Of a stretch of 22,396 nucleotides of DNA, positions 15,121-21,618 are shown piece by piece. The position numbers were made by a program, and so were the translations under genes. The notes below the pieces were generated by a model. It was not told the DNA's origin, did no database searches, and worked only from the letters and a program-made list of their open reading frames with translations. Numbering within the stretch: position 1 is the first letter of the stretch; the number at the start of each line of letters is the position of its first letter. The stretch is from an uncultured Desulfovibrio sp. (GTDB lineage Bacteria; Desulfobacterota; Desulfovibrionia; Desulfovibrionales; Desulfovibrionaceae), in assembly GCA_900547595.1 (NCBI GenBank), contig URHE01000028.1, positions 1 to 22,396 on the forward strand, read 5' to 3'.

Positions 15121-15128
15121 ATCAGACA

Positions 15129-15749
15129 CTAGGCGGGCGTATCCGGCGAAAGGCGCGCGCGCACATGCCGGGCCTGGCGGCTCGACATCTGGAGGAAGGC
15201 CACCCACCAGATGGTGGTCTTGAGCAACTGGACGCGCTCGAACCTGTGGCGTTCGTCCTCGGCGCGCAGGGAGGTGATCTCCAGGCTTTTCTCCACGCCG
15301 CTCTCGTCGAAAAAGACCACGCGCAGGCCCGCGCGCTGCATGTTGCGGATGGCGTCCGTGGAAAAAAGGGAAATGGTCTTGTCGGCGATATCCGTGGCCC
15401 GGAGCGAGGTGGTCAGCTGTTCCGAGCCCGAGGCGATGCCCAGCTGCTGCCCGTTGATGAGCAGCTCCACGCGCGCCAGGTTGGCGAGATTGATCCGGCT
15501 GCGGATGATGACCTTGCTCTGCCGCAGCATGCGGTAATAGAACACGCCCAGCTCTTCCGAAGCGCCGATGATGACCGTGGTCTGCGTGTCGGGAGTAAAG
15601 ACGCCGAGACTCGCGGTCATGCCGGAATCATCGGCGATCTTGCTCTTTTCCACGGCCACTGCCTCAAGTATCCGGGCAGCCTTGCGTTTGGACTCCACCA
15701 GGAGAAAGATCAGGAAGATGACGCATATGGCGCCGAGCGCGTACTCCAT
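15129..15749 (-). CDS. Membrane-anchored protein of unknown function
   Basis: The 206-residue protein starts with one hydrophobic segment (about 2-19, LGAICVIFLIFLLV), followed by basic KRK, which fits an N-in signal anchor or uncleaved signal. The rest looks like a mixed alpha/beta domain facing the periplasm or, in the opposite topology, the cytoplasm. It has strand-like pieces (TTVIIGAS, RVELLINGQ, GLRVVFFDESG) and a Trp/Arg-rich C-terminal helix (TIWWVAFLQMSSRQARHVRAR). The ATG at 15749 is preferred over a GTG two codons earlier because GAGAGG lies at the correct distance only for the ATG. It is the last gene after topA and the XdhC-like gene (81-bp gap with two hairpins) and is followed by a terminator. 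No family recognised. Confidence 0.78.
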   Translation of the reverse strand: MEYALGAICVIFLIFLLVESKRKAARILEAVAVEKSKIADDSGMTASLGVFTPDTQTTVIIGASEELGVFYYRMLRQSKVIIRSRINLANLARVELLINGQQLGIASGSEQLTTSLRATDIADKTISLFSTDAIRNMQRAGLRVVFFDESGVEKSLEITSLRAEDERHRFERVQLLKTTIWWVAFLQMSSRQARHVRARLSPDTPA

Positions 15750-15762
15750 CCGCACCTCTCAG

Positions 15763-15797
15763 GCCCGGGACCTCCGGGCAGGCGGCCACCAGCCGCC
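15763..15797 (-). other. Two adjacent hairpins in front of the 15129-15749 gene
   Basis: GCCCGG/CCGGGC (15763-15779, 5-nt loop) and GGCGGC/GCCGCC (15781-15797, 5-nt loop) stand back to back in the 81-bp gap after the XdhC-like gene. Neither has a T-run. The first ends close to the GAGAGG ribosome-binding site and could lower translation or mark an mRNA processing site. Confidence 0.35.
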
Positions 15798-15830
15798 ATG
15801 CCGTTTCAGTAAACCGACCGGCCCTTCCCG

Positions 15831-16508
15831 TCAATCCTCAAGGCGGAAGCGCTGGAGGCTCCCGGCCCGCGCCGCGAGCAGCTCCGCCAGAATGACCACC
15901 GCCGCGGCCACGGGCGTGGGCGCGGTGACGGCAAGCTCGCCAAGGCCAAGGGGACAGCGCACCGCCGCAAGCTCCGCGTCCGGCACGCCGGCCTGCCGCA
16001 ACTCGGCCCATATGCGGTCGCGTCCGGCCCGTGTGGCCCACAGGCCCACATAAAAGGCGTGGCTCGCCAGCACGTCCTCCAGCGCGCGCCGGGCGGTGTC
16101 GGGATCGGGAGGGAAGATGCAGACATGGTGCCGCCGTCCGATGGCGCAACGTTCCACCGGGCCGTCGTCCGGCGCCAGGAGGATCCGGCGGCGCAGGCCC
16201 GGGATCTCCGAAGCATCGGCCGCCTCCTCGGGGGCCTCTTCCGGGGGGTCCGTTCCGGCGCCCGTCTCCGGAGCCTCCGTTCCCGGCGTCCCGGAGGCGG
16301 ACCAGACGGCCATGTCCACCACAAAACCGCACTCTCCCGCCAGCCGGGCCACGGCCTCGGCCTCCGGGCCGTCGCCCAGCAGGAGCAGCACGGGCGTGTC
16401 CGCCCCCGCATCCGGCGCCACGGCGGCATCTGCGCCGCCTCCGGCATCCGGCTTCAGCACCAGCGGGGCATCATCCAGAAGCGGATGCCGTTCGTCAGCG
16501 GAGGCCAT
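15831..16508 (-). CDS. XdhC-type Rossmann-domain protein (XdhC/CoxI family C-terminal domain)
   Basis: The 225-residue protein begins at the ATG at 16508, 6 nt after GGAGG, and overlaps the topA stop by 14 bp. Residues about 38-67 (LLLLGDGPEAEAVARLAGECGF) form a dinucleotide-binding turn like the FGAGHVGxALARLA motif of XdhC. The end (CPLGLGELAVTAPTPVAAAVVILAELLA) matches the family's closing P-x-GL...TP.E.A..I.AE pattern. A Pro/Glu/Ala-rich insertion (about 72-103) splits the Rossmann fold. The N-terminal XdhC domain that binds molybdenum cofactor is absent. XdhC proteins insert sulfurated cofactor into xanthine dehydrogenase-type enzymes, but no molybdoenzyme is nearby. The role of this short form is unknown. 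Coupling to topA suggests co-translation. Confidence 0.72.
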   Translation of the reverse strand: MASADERHPLLDDAPLVLKPDAGGGADAAVAPDAGADTPVLLLLGDGPEAEAVARLAGECGFVVDMAVWSASGTPGTEAPETGAGTDPPEEAPEEAADASEIPGLRRRILLAPDDGPVERCAIGRRHHVCIFPPDPDTARRALEDVLASHAFYVGLWATRAGRDRIWAELRQAGVPDAELAAVRCPLGLGELAVTAPTPVAAAVVILAELLAARAGSLQRFRLED

Positions 16509-18774
16509 GGCCGCCCTCCGCGCCGCCGCCGGCGTTTTCGGCATCGTCGTCCCGCACGAAGCCGCAGCCCTTGACCGGGCAGAGGACCTTCACGCCGTCG
16601 CGGCGCTTTTTTTCCACCAGATAGGGCGAGCCGCAACGCGGGCACGGACCGGGCACGGGCCTGTCCCAAAGGGCGAAATCGCACTGGGGATACCGGTCGC
16701 AGGAGAAAAAGACCTTGCCGCGCCGGGTGCTCTTTTCCACCAGGCTGCCCGTGCCGCATTTGGGGCAGGCAACGCCGGTGGAGAACGGCGCCGCATAGTC
16801 GCAGTCGGGATAGCCGGTGCAGGCGATGAAACGGCTGCCCGTGCGCGAGGTCTTGATGACCAGGTCCCGTCCGCAGCGCGGGCACTGCCCCACTTTCTCG
16901 TACTGCGGCTTTTCCTGCGCCACGGCTTCCACCTTGCCGTCCTCGTTGCGCGCGAAATTGCTTGTATAGCGGCATTCCGGATAGCCCGTGCACGCCAGGA
17001 AGGCCCCGGCCTTGCCGAACTTGATGACCAGCGGCCTGCCGCACTGGGGGCAGGGGATGTCCGCGGGCAGCCCCGCCTTGACGCTGCGCATGTTTTTGGC
17101 CGCCGCGTCCAGGGTGGGATTGAAGTCCGCGGCAAAGGCGCGCAGCAGGTCCACCCAGTTCTCGCCGCCCTCGGCCACCTTGTCCAGACCTTCCTCCATG
17201 CGCGCGGTGAAGCCCACATCCATGAGCCTGCCGAAATGCTCCACCAGCTGGGCGCAGACCACGCGGCCCAGGTCCGTGGGCACGAAGCGGCGCGCGTCCA
17301 GGCGCACATAATCCCTGTCCTGAAGGGTGGAGATGATGGCCGCATAGGTGGAGGGACGCCCGATGCCGAGTTCCTCCAGCGCCTTGACCAGACTTGCCTC
17401 GCTGTAGCGCGCCGGGGGCTGGGTGAATTTCTGTTCCTTTTCCAGTTTTTCCAGACGCAGGGTCTGCCCCGGCGCCAGCGGCGGCAGCAGCGCCCCGCCT
17501 TCCTCACCGCCGCGCGGCCAGGCCGCGAGATACCCGGCAAAGAGCAGACGCTCGCCCTTCGCCTGCCAGCGCGTGTGCGCGCAGGCAATGGACGCCGTGG
17601 TGTCGTGGAACCGCGCGGACGCCATCTGCGAGGCCACAAAGCGCGACCAGATGAGACTGTAGAGATTGTATTGCTCCGGCGGCAGCCACTCCCTGACCAT
17701 GTCGGGCGTCAGGGTCACATCCACGGGCCGGATGGCTTCATGCGCGTCCTGGGCGCCGCCCTTTGCCTTGTAGATGCGGGCGCGGGCGGGCAGGTACTCC
17801 TTGCCGAAGTTTTCGGCGATGAAGGTTTTCGCCGCCGCGCGGGCCTCGTCGGCAATGCGCGTGGAGTCCGTGCGCATATAGGTGATGAGGGCCGTGAGGC
17901 CGCGCTCGCCGAGCTCCACGCCTTCATAGAGGCGCTGGGCGATGCTCATGGTGCGCTTGGCCCCGTAGGAAAGCCGCTGGTTGGCCGCCTGCTGGAGCGT
18001 GGAAGTGATGAAGGGCGGCTGCGGCGCGCGCTCGCGCTCCTTCTCCTCCACCTTTTCCACGGTGAAGGGCTTGCCCGCCAGGGCCGCCTCCAGGGCTTCG
18101 GCCTCGGCGGCGTTGCGCACCTGCGCCTTTTTGCCGGAAATCCTCGTCAGCTCGGCCCTGAATACCGGGGGCCCGTCCGCGGCCAGCACGGCATGGAACG
18201 GCCAGTATTCCTCGGGCACAAAGGCTTCGCGCTCGGCCTCGCGCTCCACGATGAGGCGCAGGGCCACGGACTGGACGCGCCCGGCGGAGATGCCCCGCTT
18301 GATGGTTTTCCAGAGCAGGGGCGAAATCTTGTAGCCCACAAGACGGTCCAGCACGCGGCGCGCCTGCTGCGCGTCCACCAGCTGGGCATTGAGCCCGCGC
18401 GGATGGGCCAGGGCCTCGCGGACGGCGCGCTCGGTGATCTCATTGAACTGGATGCGCTTGATGTCCCGCGCCTTGTCGCGGATAAGCTCGGCCACATGCC
18501 AGGCGATGGCCTCGCCCTCGCGGTCCGGGTCCGGCGCGAGGTAGACCGTGTCCGCCTTGGCGGCGGCGGCGCGCAGGGCGTTGACCACGTCCTTTTTCTT
18601 GTCGATGACCTCATAGTGCGGCGCGAAGTCATGGGCCTCGTCCACGCCGAGCGAGCTGGCGGGCAGATCGCGCACATGGCCCACGCTCGCCTGCACCGTA
18701 TAGCTCGGCCCCAGGAACTTCTTGATGGTCTTTACCTTGGCGGGAGACTCCACGATGATCAGTTGCCTGGCCAT
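16495..18774 (-). CDS. topA: DNA topoisomerase I (type IA)
   Basis: The 759-residue enzyme relaxes negative supercoils by cutting one strand through a 5'-phosphotyrosine link. The Toprim domain begins at once with QLIIVESPAK (Glu9) and includes SVGHVRDLP and DPDREGEA (82-89) for metal binding. The active-site Tyr299 is in ITYMRTDSTR. The strand-passage gate (about 150-560) is intact. The C-terminus carries four zinc ribbons with Cys pairs at about 575-602, 631-660, 670-700 and 711-738; the last has the form CPVKGCGF. The start at 18774 is chosen because it gives the classic MARQLIIVESPAK N-terminus with AAAGGG upstream; an upstream in-frame GTG/ATG is less likely. A good promoter lies 50-75 bp upstream. 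The end overlaps the XdhC-like gene. Confidence 0.97.
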   Translation of the reverse strand: MARQLIIVESPAKVKTIKKFLGPSYTVQASVGHVRDLPASSLGVDEAHDFAPHYEVIDKKKDVVNALRAAAAKADTVYLAPDPDREGEAIAWHVAELIRDKARDIKRIQFNEITERAVREALAHPRGLNAQLVDAQQARRVLDRLVGYKISPLLWKTIKRGISAGRVQSVALRLIVEREAEREAFVPEEYWPFHAVLAADGPPVFRAELTRISGKKAQVRNAAEAEALEAALAGKPFTVEKVEEKERERAPQPPFITSTLQQAANQRLSYGAKRTMSIAQRLYEGVELGERGLTALITYMRTDSTRIADEARAAAKTFIAENFGKEYLPARARIYKAKGGAQDAHEAIRPVDVTLTPDMVREWLPPEQYNLYSLIWSRFVASQMASARFHDTTASIACAHTRWQAKGERLLFAGYLAAWPRGGEEGGALLPPLAPGQTLRLEKLEKEQKFTQPPARYSEASLVKALEELGIGRPSTYAAIISTLQDRDYVRLDARRFVPTDLGRVVCAQLVEHFGRLMDVGFTARMEEGLDKVAEGGENWVDLLRAFAADFNPTLDAAAKNMRSVKAGLPADIPCPQCGRPLVIKFGKAGAFLACTGYPECRYTSNFARNEDGKVEAVAQEKPQYEKVGQCPRCGRDLVIKTSRTGSRFIACTGYPDCDYAAPFSTGVACPKCGTGSLVEKSTRRGKVFFSCDRYPQCDFALWDRPVPGPCPRCGSPYLVEKKRRDGVKVLCPVKGCGFVRDDDAENAGGGAEGGHGLR

Positions 18775-18820
18775 GCTGCTGCCCTTTGCGGTTGCGGTTT
18801 CCTCATCGATTCGCAGGGGC

Positions 18821-18848
18821 AAGATACGTCATACGCCCGCCGCGTCAA
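18821..18848 (-). promoter_or_regulatory. topA: Sigma-70-type promoter of topA
   Basis: On the minus strand TTGACG (complement of 18843-18848, five of six consensus bases) is followed after 16 bp by TATCTT (complement of 18821-18826, four of six). Transcription would begin near 18814, giving a leader of about 40 nt. The short 16-bp spacer may make it supercoiling-sensitive, as known for topA promoters elsewhere; that part is inference. Confidence 0.58.
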
Positions 18849-18876
18849 GTGCGTCCCCCCCGGAAGCGCTGCCGGG

Positions 18877-18905
18877 TGGACAGAAAAGGGACGGTGAGGT
18901 ACAGG
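18877..18905 (+). promoter_or_regulatory. Possible promoter for the TraT-like lipoprotein gene
   Basis: TGGACA (18877-18882, five of six -35 bases), a 17-bp spacer, and TACAGG (18900-18905, weak -10) stand about 105 bp before the ATG at 19010. It diverges from the topA promoter. The weak -10 keeps confidence low. Confidence 0.3.
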
Positions 18906-19009
18906 GAGCGGGGGCGTGAAAGGCCGCGCATCGTGCGCCCGGCCATCCCCGCTGTCCGCCCCCGCCCTGCGGCATCCGCGCCGGCGGCTGCCCCGCTCCG
19001 GAGACTGCC

Positions 19010-19612
19010 ATGCCCACGCGACTGCTCCTGCTGCCCGTTCTCGTGCTGATCCTCGCCATGAGCTGCGCCTGCGTGCGCCAGCGGGGGGGCGTGGACGCGG
19101 AGGTCCGCGTCCTGCGCGAAGGCGCGCTCACGCCCATGGAGCACGGGGACGTGCCGGACAGGATGTATGTGGATGTGCGCGACATGACGGGCCGCGCCCT
19201 GCGCCTGCCCGCCCACGCGGGCCGCAGCCTCGGCAACACCTCCGTCACCCTTGTGGAGAACCCCAGCGAAGCCGGCTACATCCTCCAGATTTCCCTGCTC
19301 GATGAAGGCGCGGTGGACCCGGAGACCTTCGCCGCGCTGGTGAAAGGGGGCTACGGAACGCCCGCCCGGTTCTCCGGCGGCGGCGCCTCCGGCCTGCTGG
19401 CCGACATCCTGCTGGTGCAGCGCAAGGTGCCGAGCCACAGCCGTCCCAGCCGCGCCCGGCTCAAAAACATCACCAGCCGCAATGCCGTGGGCTCGAGCCA
19501 GATGCGCCTCGGCCTGCTCATCCCGCACGAAACGCCGCCGCACGATGCCCTGCCCGCCACCTTCGCGGACGCGCTCGCCAGAGAACTGGGGGAGGCCCTC
19601 AGCCGGCCCTGA
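19010..19612 (+). CDS. Putative lipoprotein with TraT-like layout
   Basis: The 200-residue protein has a hydrophobic signal (3-17) ending in AMSCAC, where Cys19 or Cys21 could be lipidated; the lipobox is imperfect. The start follows GGAGA by 5 nt. The body has a strand-rich part (MYVDVRDMTGRAL, about 52-64), a segment on which old and new strands alternate with 'ENPSEAGYILQISLL', a Gly-rich stretch GGGASGLLADIL and a C-terminal helix ADALARELGEAL. This order resembles the complement-resistance/surface-exclusion lipoprotein TraT (PF05818), but the protein is shorter by about 40 residues, so homology is only suspected. Its likely site is the outer membrane. It is divergent from topA, and a weak terminator follows. 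Confidence 0.65.
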   Translation: MPTRLLLLPVLVLILAMSCACVRQRGGVDAEVRVLREGALTPMEHGDVPDRMYVDVRDMTGRALRLPAHAGRSLGNTSVTLVENPSEAGYILQISLLDEGAVDPETFAALVKGGYGTPARFSGGGASGLLADILLVQRKVPSHSRPSRARLKNITSRNAVGSSQMRLGLLIPHETPPHDALPATFADALARELGEALSRP

Positions 19613-19628
19613 CGGCTGTCGGCATTTT
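19600..19628 (+). terminator. Weak terminator after the TraT-like gene
   Basis: CAGCCG (19600-19605) pairs with CGGCTG (19613-19618) around a 7-nt loop that includes the stop codon. A TTTT run lies 7 bp further on. The stem is short and the T-run distant. Confidence 0.28.
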
Positions 19629-19694
19629 GGCGGGCGCCGCCGGTTCCCCCGCCCCCTGTGGCGGCTCCTCCCCGCCGCTTCCGCATTTTCGCCA

Positions 19695-19711
19695 TTGGCA
19701 TCTTCCTTGCT
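19695..19711 (+). promoter_or_regulatory. Sigma-54 (RpoN)-type promoter of the GH46/lysozyme-like gene
   Basis: TTGGCA (19695-19700) and TTGCT (19707-19711) reproduce the -24/-12 pattern, with exactly 10 bases between the invariant GG and GC. Transcription would start near 19722, about 37 nt before the ATG at 19759. Sigma-54 promoters need an enhancer-binding activator. I see no clear upstream activator palindrome. Confidence 0.58.
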
Positions 19712-19758
19712 ATCTCCCCTTGTGCATGGCGGTCACGGGCCGCCACGAGGAGGGAGCG

Positions 19759-21003
19759 ATGGCATATTCCGCATGGCTCATACGGCCGCCGGCAGAGCAG
19801 CGGCAGCAGGTTCCGGCAGCAGGCAGGCGGCTCCAGGCTCAGGGCAGCCCCGAGGCTTCCAGGTTTGCGACGCTCATGGCCGGGGAACGCCCGACCACCG
19901 ACACGGGAACCGTCAGGGCTGACGCCGCCAAATCCGGCGCCGCGCAAGGCTCCGCCCAAAGCGCGGGCGCGACAACCCGCCGCGCCCAGTTCCGCCCCAT
20001 GGTGGCGCGCCTGCCCGAAGAGAACACCACGCTTCCCCTGCGCAATCCGGTGCTGGCCGGACGCAGCCCCGGCGATCTTCTCCGTTCGCAGAATTTTGCC
20101 AAGGCCCAGGCGGACATTTCCCAGACCAGGGCCATGGACAGCTTCATGCAGGGCCTGTCCGGCGGCTCGGCCCTGGATGTCGCCCGCGGCATGGGCGCGG
20201 CCCGGCAGCTGCGCTCGCTCACCAACGCGGCGGCCAACAATGGCCGGGGCTTTGCGCTCACCCCCGCGGACTTCATCCATACCCGCGCCGCTGTGAACCG
20301 CGCCGCCGAGTCCGCCGAGGCCGATGCGGCCACGCGCGCCCGCGCCGCCCGCTCACGGCAGGAGACCGGCATGGGGCGCCTTTCGGCCCGGTTCGAATCC
20401 GGCGGCGACGGCATCGCGGCCATCGGCTACGACCGCACCGGCGGCACCTCCTATGGCAAGTACCAGATCGCGTCGCGCGTGGGGAGCATGAAGAGCTTCC
20501 TCAGTTTCCTCGACGGCGAGGCGCCGGACATTGCCCAGCGCCTGCGCAAGGCCGGGCCGGCCAATACCGGCAGCCGCCGCGGCGGCATGCCCGATGCCTG
20601 GCGCGCCATTGCCGCCGAGCAGCCCGAACGCTTTGAGGAACTTCAGGAGGCGTTCATCCGCGAGAGCCACTACCGGCCCGCGCTCGAGGCCATCGTCCAG
20701 CGCACCGGCCTTGAGGAGGGATCCCTCTCGCCCGCCATGCGCGAAGTCATCTGGAGCACCGCCGTCCAGCACGGTCCGGCGGGCGCGGCGCGCATCTTTG
20801 ACCGCGCCGATGACCTGAGCGGCAGGCCCGAGGACGCGTCCTATGAGCGCAAGCTCATCAGCAATGTCTACAAGATACGCGCCGGGCAGTTCGGTTCCTC
20901 CACCAGCCAGGTCCGGGCGGCTGTGCGCAACCGCTTCAGGGAGGAGCAGCAACTGGCCCTGAACATGCTGAACGGCGGCGCGGAGCGCGCCAGCCTCGCC
21001 TGA
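19759..21003 (+). CDS. Putative peptidoglycan/polysaccharide hydrolase with GH46/lysozyme-like C-terminal domain
   Basis: The 414-residue protein starts 5 nt after AGGAGG; the frame is open further upstream but without a ribosome-binding site. Residues 1-205 are Ala/Arg/Gly-rich and probably disordered, with no signal peptide. Residues about 206-400 form a lysozyme-superfamily-type domain. Its motifs are SARFESGGDG with likely catalytic Glu213, GGTSYGKYQIAS (228-239), an F.E.Q..FI...HY pattern (292-305) and VIWSTAVQHGP (330-340). I recall such domains in proteins named 'VgrG-related' or chitosanase-like, carried by phage and secretion systems. Lack of a signal suggests export by flagellar or type VI machinery, or lysis-dependent release. 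A sigma-54-type promoter precedes it. A glycosyltransferase starts 23 bp after its stop. Confidence 0.75.
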   Translation: MAYSAWLIRPPAEQRQQVPAAGRRLQAQGSPEASRFATLMAGERPTTDTGTVRADAAKSGAAQGSAQSAGATTRRAQFRPMVARLPEENTTLPLRNPVLAGRSPGDLLRSQNFAKAQADISQTRAMDSFMQGLSGGSALDVARGMGAARQLRSLTNAAANNGRGFALTPADFIHTRAAVNRAAESAEADAATRARAARSRQETGMGRLSARFESGGDGIAAIGYDRTGGTSYGKYQIASRVGSMKSFLSFLDGEAPDIAQRLRKAGPANTGSRRGGMPDAWRAIAAEQPERFEELQEAFIRESHYRPALEAIVQRTGLEEGSLSPAMREVIWSTAVQHGPAGAARIFDRADDLSGRPEDASYERKLISNVYKIRAGQFGSSTSQVRAAVRNRFREEQQLALNMLNGGAERASLA

Positions 21004-21026
21004 ACCGCGGAACGGCGGAGCGGAAC

Positions 21027-21590
21027 ATGGGCGTTGACGTTCTCGTCTGCAATCTGACGCGCTTCGGGGACCTTTTGCAGAGCCAGCCCCTGATGGCTGC
21101 ACTCCACGCTGGGGGCCGCAGCGTCGGGCTGCTCTGTCTGGAAAACTTTGCCCCGGCAACGCCGCTCCTGCGGCATGTGGATCAGGTCTGGACCTTCCCG
21201 GGCGCCAGGTTCATGGCGCGGCTCGACCGCTCATGGCAGGGCGCCGCCGCCGACCTGCTCGCCTTTGCGCGGCGTGTGCGCCGGGAGGCCGCCCCCGGAC
21301 GGGTGCTCAACCTCACGCCCACGCTGCCCGCGCGCCTCCTGTGCCGCCTGCTCGCGCCGCACCCGGAAGAAACGCTCGGCTTCGGTCTGGATGCCGAGGG
21401 TTTCGGCGTCAACAACGGCCTGTGGGCGACATTTCTCGGCGTGGCCACGCGCCAGAGGCTCAATGCCCCCTTCAATATCGTGGACATGTTCCGCATGACC
21501 GCGCAGCCCCTCCCCGGCGGCGCGGGAACGGCCCCGCCCGAAGGCGGGCGCTTTGCCCTGCGCGAACCTCCGGCGGAAGCCCTCGCCTGA
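21027..21590 (+). CDS. Glycosyltransferase family 9 (heptosyltransferase-like), N-terminal half
   Basis: The 187-residue protein starts 7 nt after GGAG. The N-terminus VCNLTRFGDLLQSQPLMAAL is the GT9 signature (R..GD.....P). The rest forms the N-terminal Rossmann domain of a GT-B enzyme (LLCLENFAP, RVLNLTPTLPARLL). The frame stops at 21588-21590, just at the usual linker between the two GT-B domains. The second domain continues in another frame from 21619. GT9 enzymes add heptose or related sugars to lipopolysaccharide core on the inner face of the inner membrane. Alone this half lacks the nucleotide-sugar site. It may be half of a frameshifted gene, a split enzyme, or a product of a sequence error. 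Confidence 0.75.
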   Translation: MGVDVLVCNLTRFGDLLQSQPLMAALHAGGRSVGLLCLENFAPATPLLRHVDQVWTFPGARFMARLDRSWQGAAADLLAFARRVRREAAPGRVLNLTPTLPARLLCRLLAPHPEETLGFGLDAEGFGVNNGLWATFLGVATRQRLNAPFNIVDMFRMTAQPLPGGAGTAPPEGGRFALREPPAEALA

Positions 21591-21618
21591 ATCATGTTGT
21601 AGAAGAGGCGCGTATCCG

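Larger units (their letters stand above)
14614..15128. other. 515-bp intergenic region upstream of the efflux operon
   Basis: No convincing gene is seen here. From the efflux side it holds a GC-rich leader (14614-14790), a sharp AT-rich island (about 14790-14868) with A/T runs and promoter-like elements, and a GC-rich part with several stems. These include CGGCGGC-ATG-GCCGCCG near 15030, a short ACCC/GGGT stem followed on the minus strand by TTTTG near 15012, and the direct repeat CCTCCGCG near 14869 and 14883. The 40-bp terminator structure (15081-15120) closes it. A 111-codon plus-strand frame crosses it but has no ribosome-binding site and overlaps the terminator. Confidence 0.6.

Noticed and set aside
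14797..15132. 111-codon plus-strand frame in the intergenic region
   Set aside because: There is no ribosome-binding site. Its end overlaps the terminator and the stop of the opposite gene, and its composition changes abruptly from AT-rich to GC-rich without domain character.
18845..19543. 232-codon minus-strand frame over the TraT-like gene
   Set aside because: It is His/Gly/Ala-rich, overlaps the divergent promoter region and has no recognisable motif; the plus-strand frame has a signal peptide and a ribosome-binding site.
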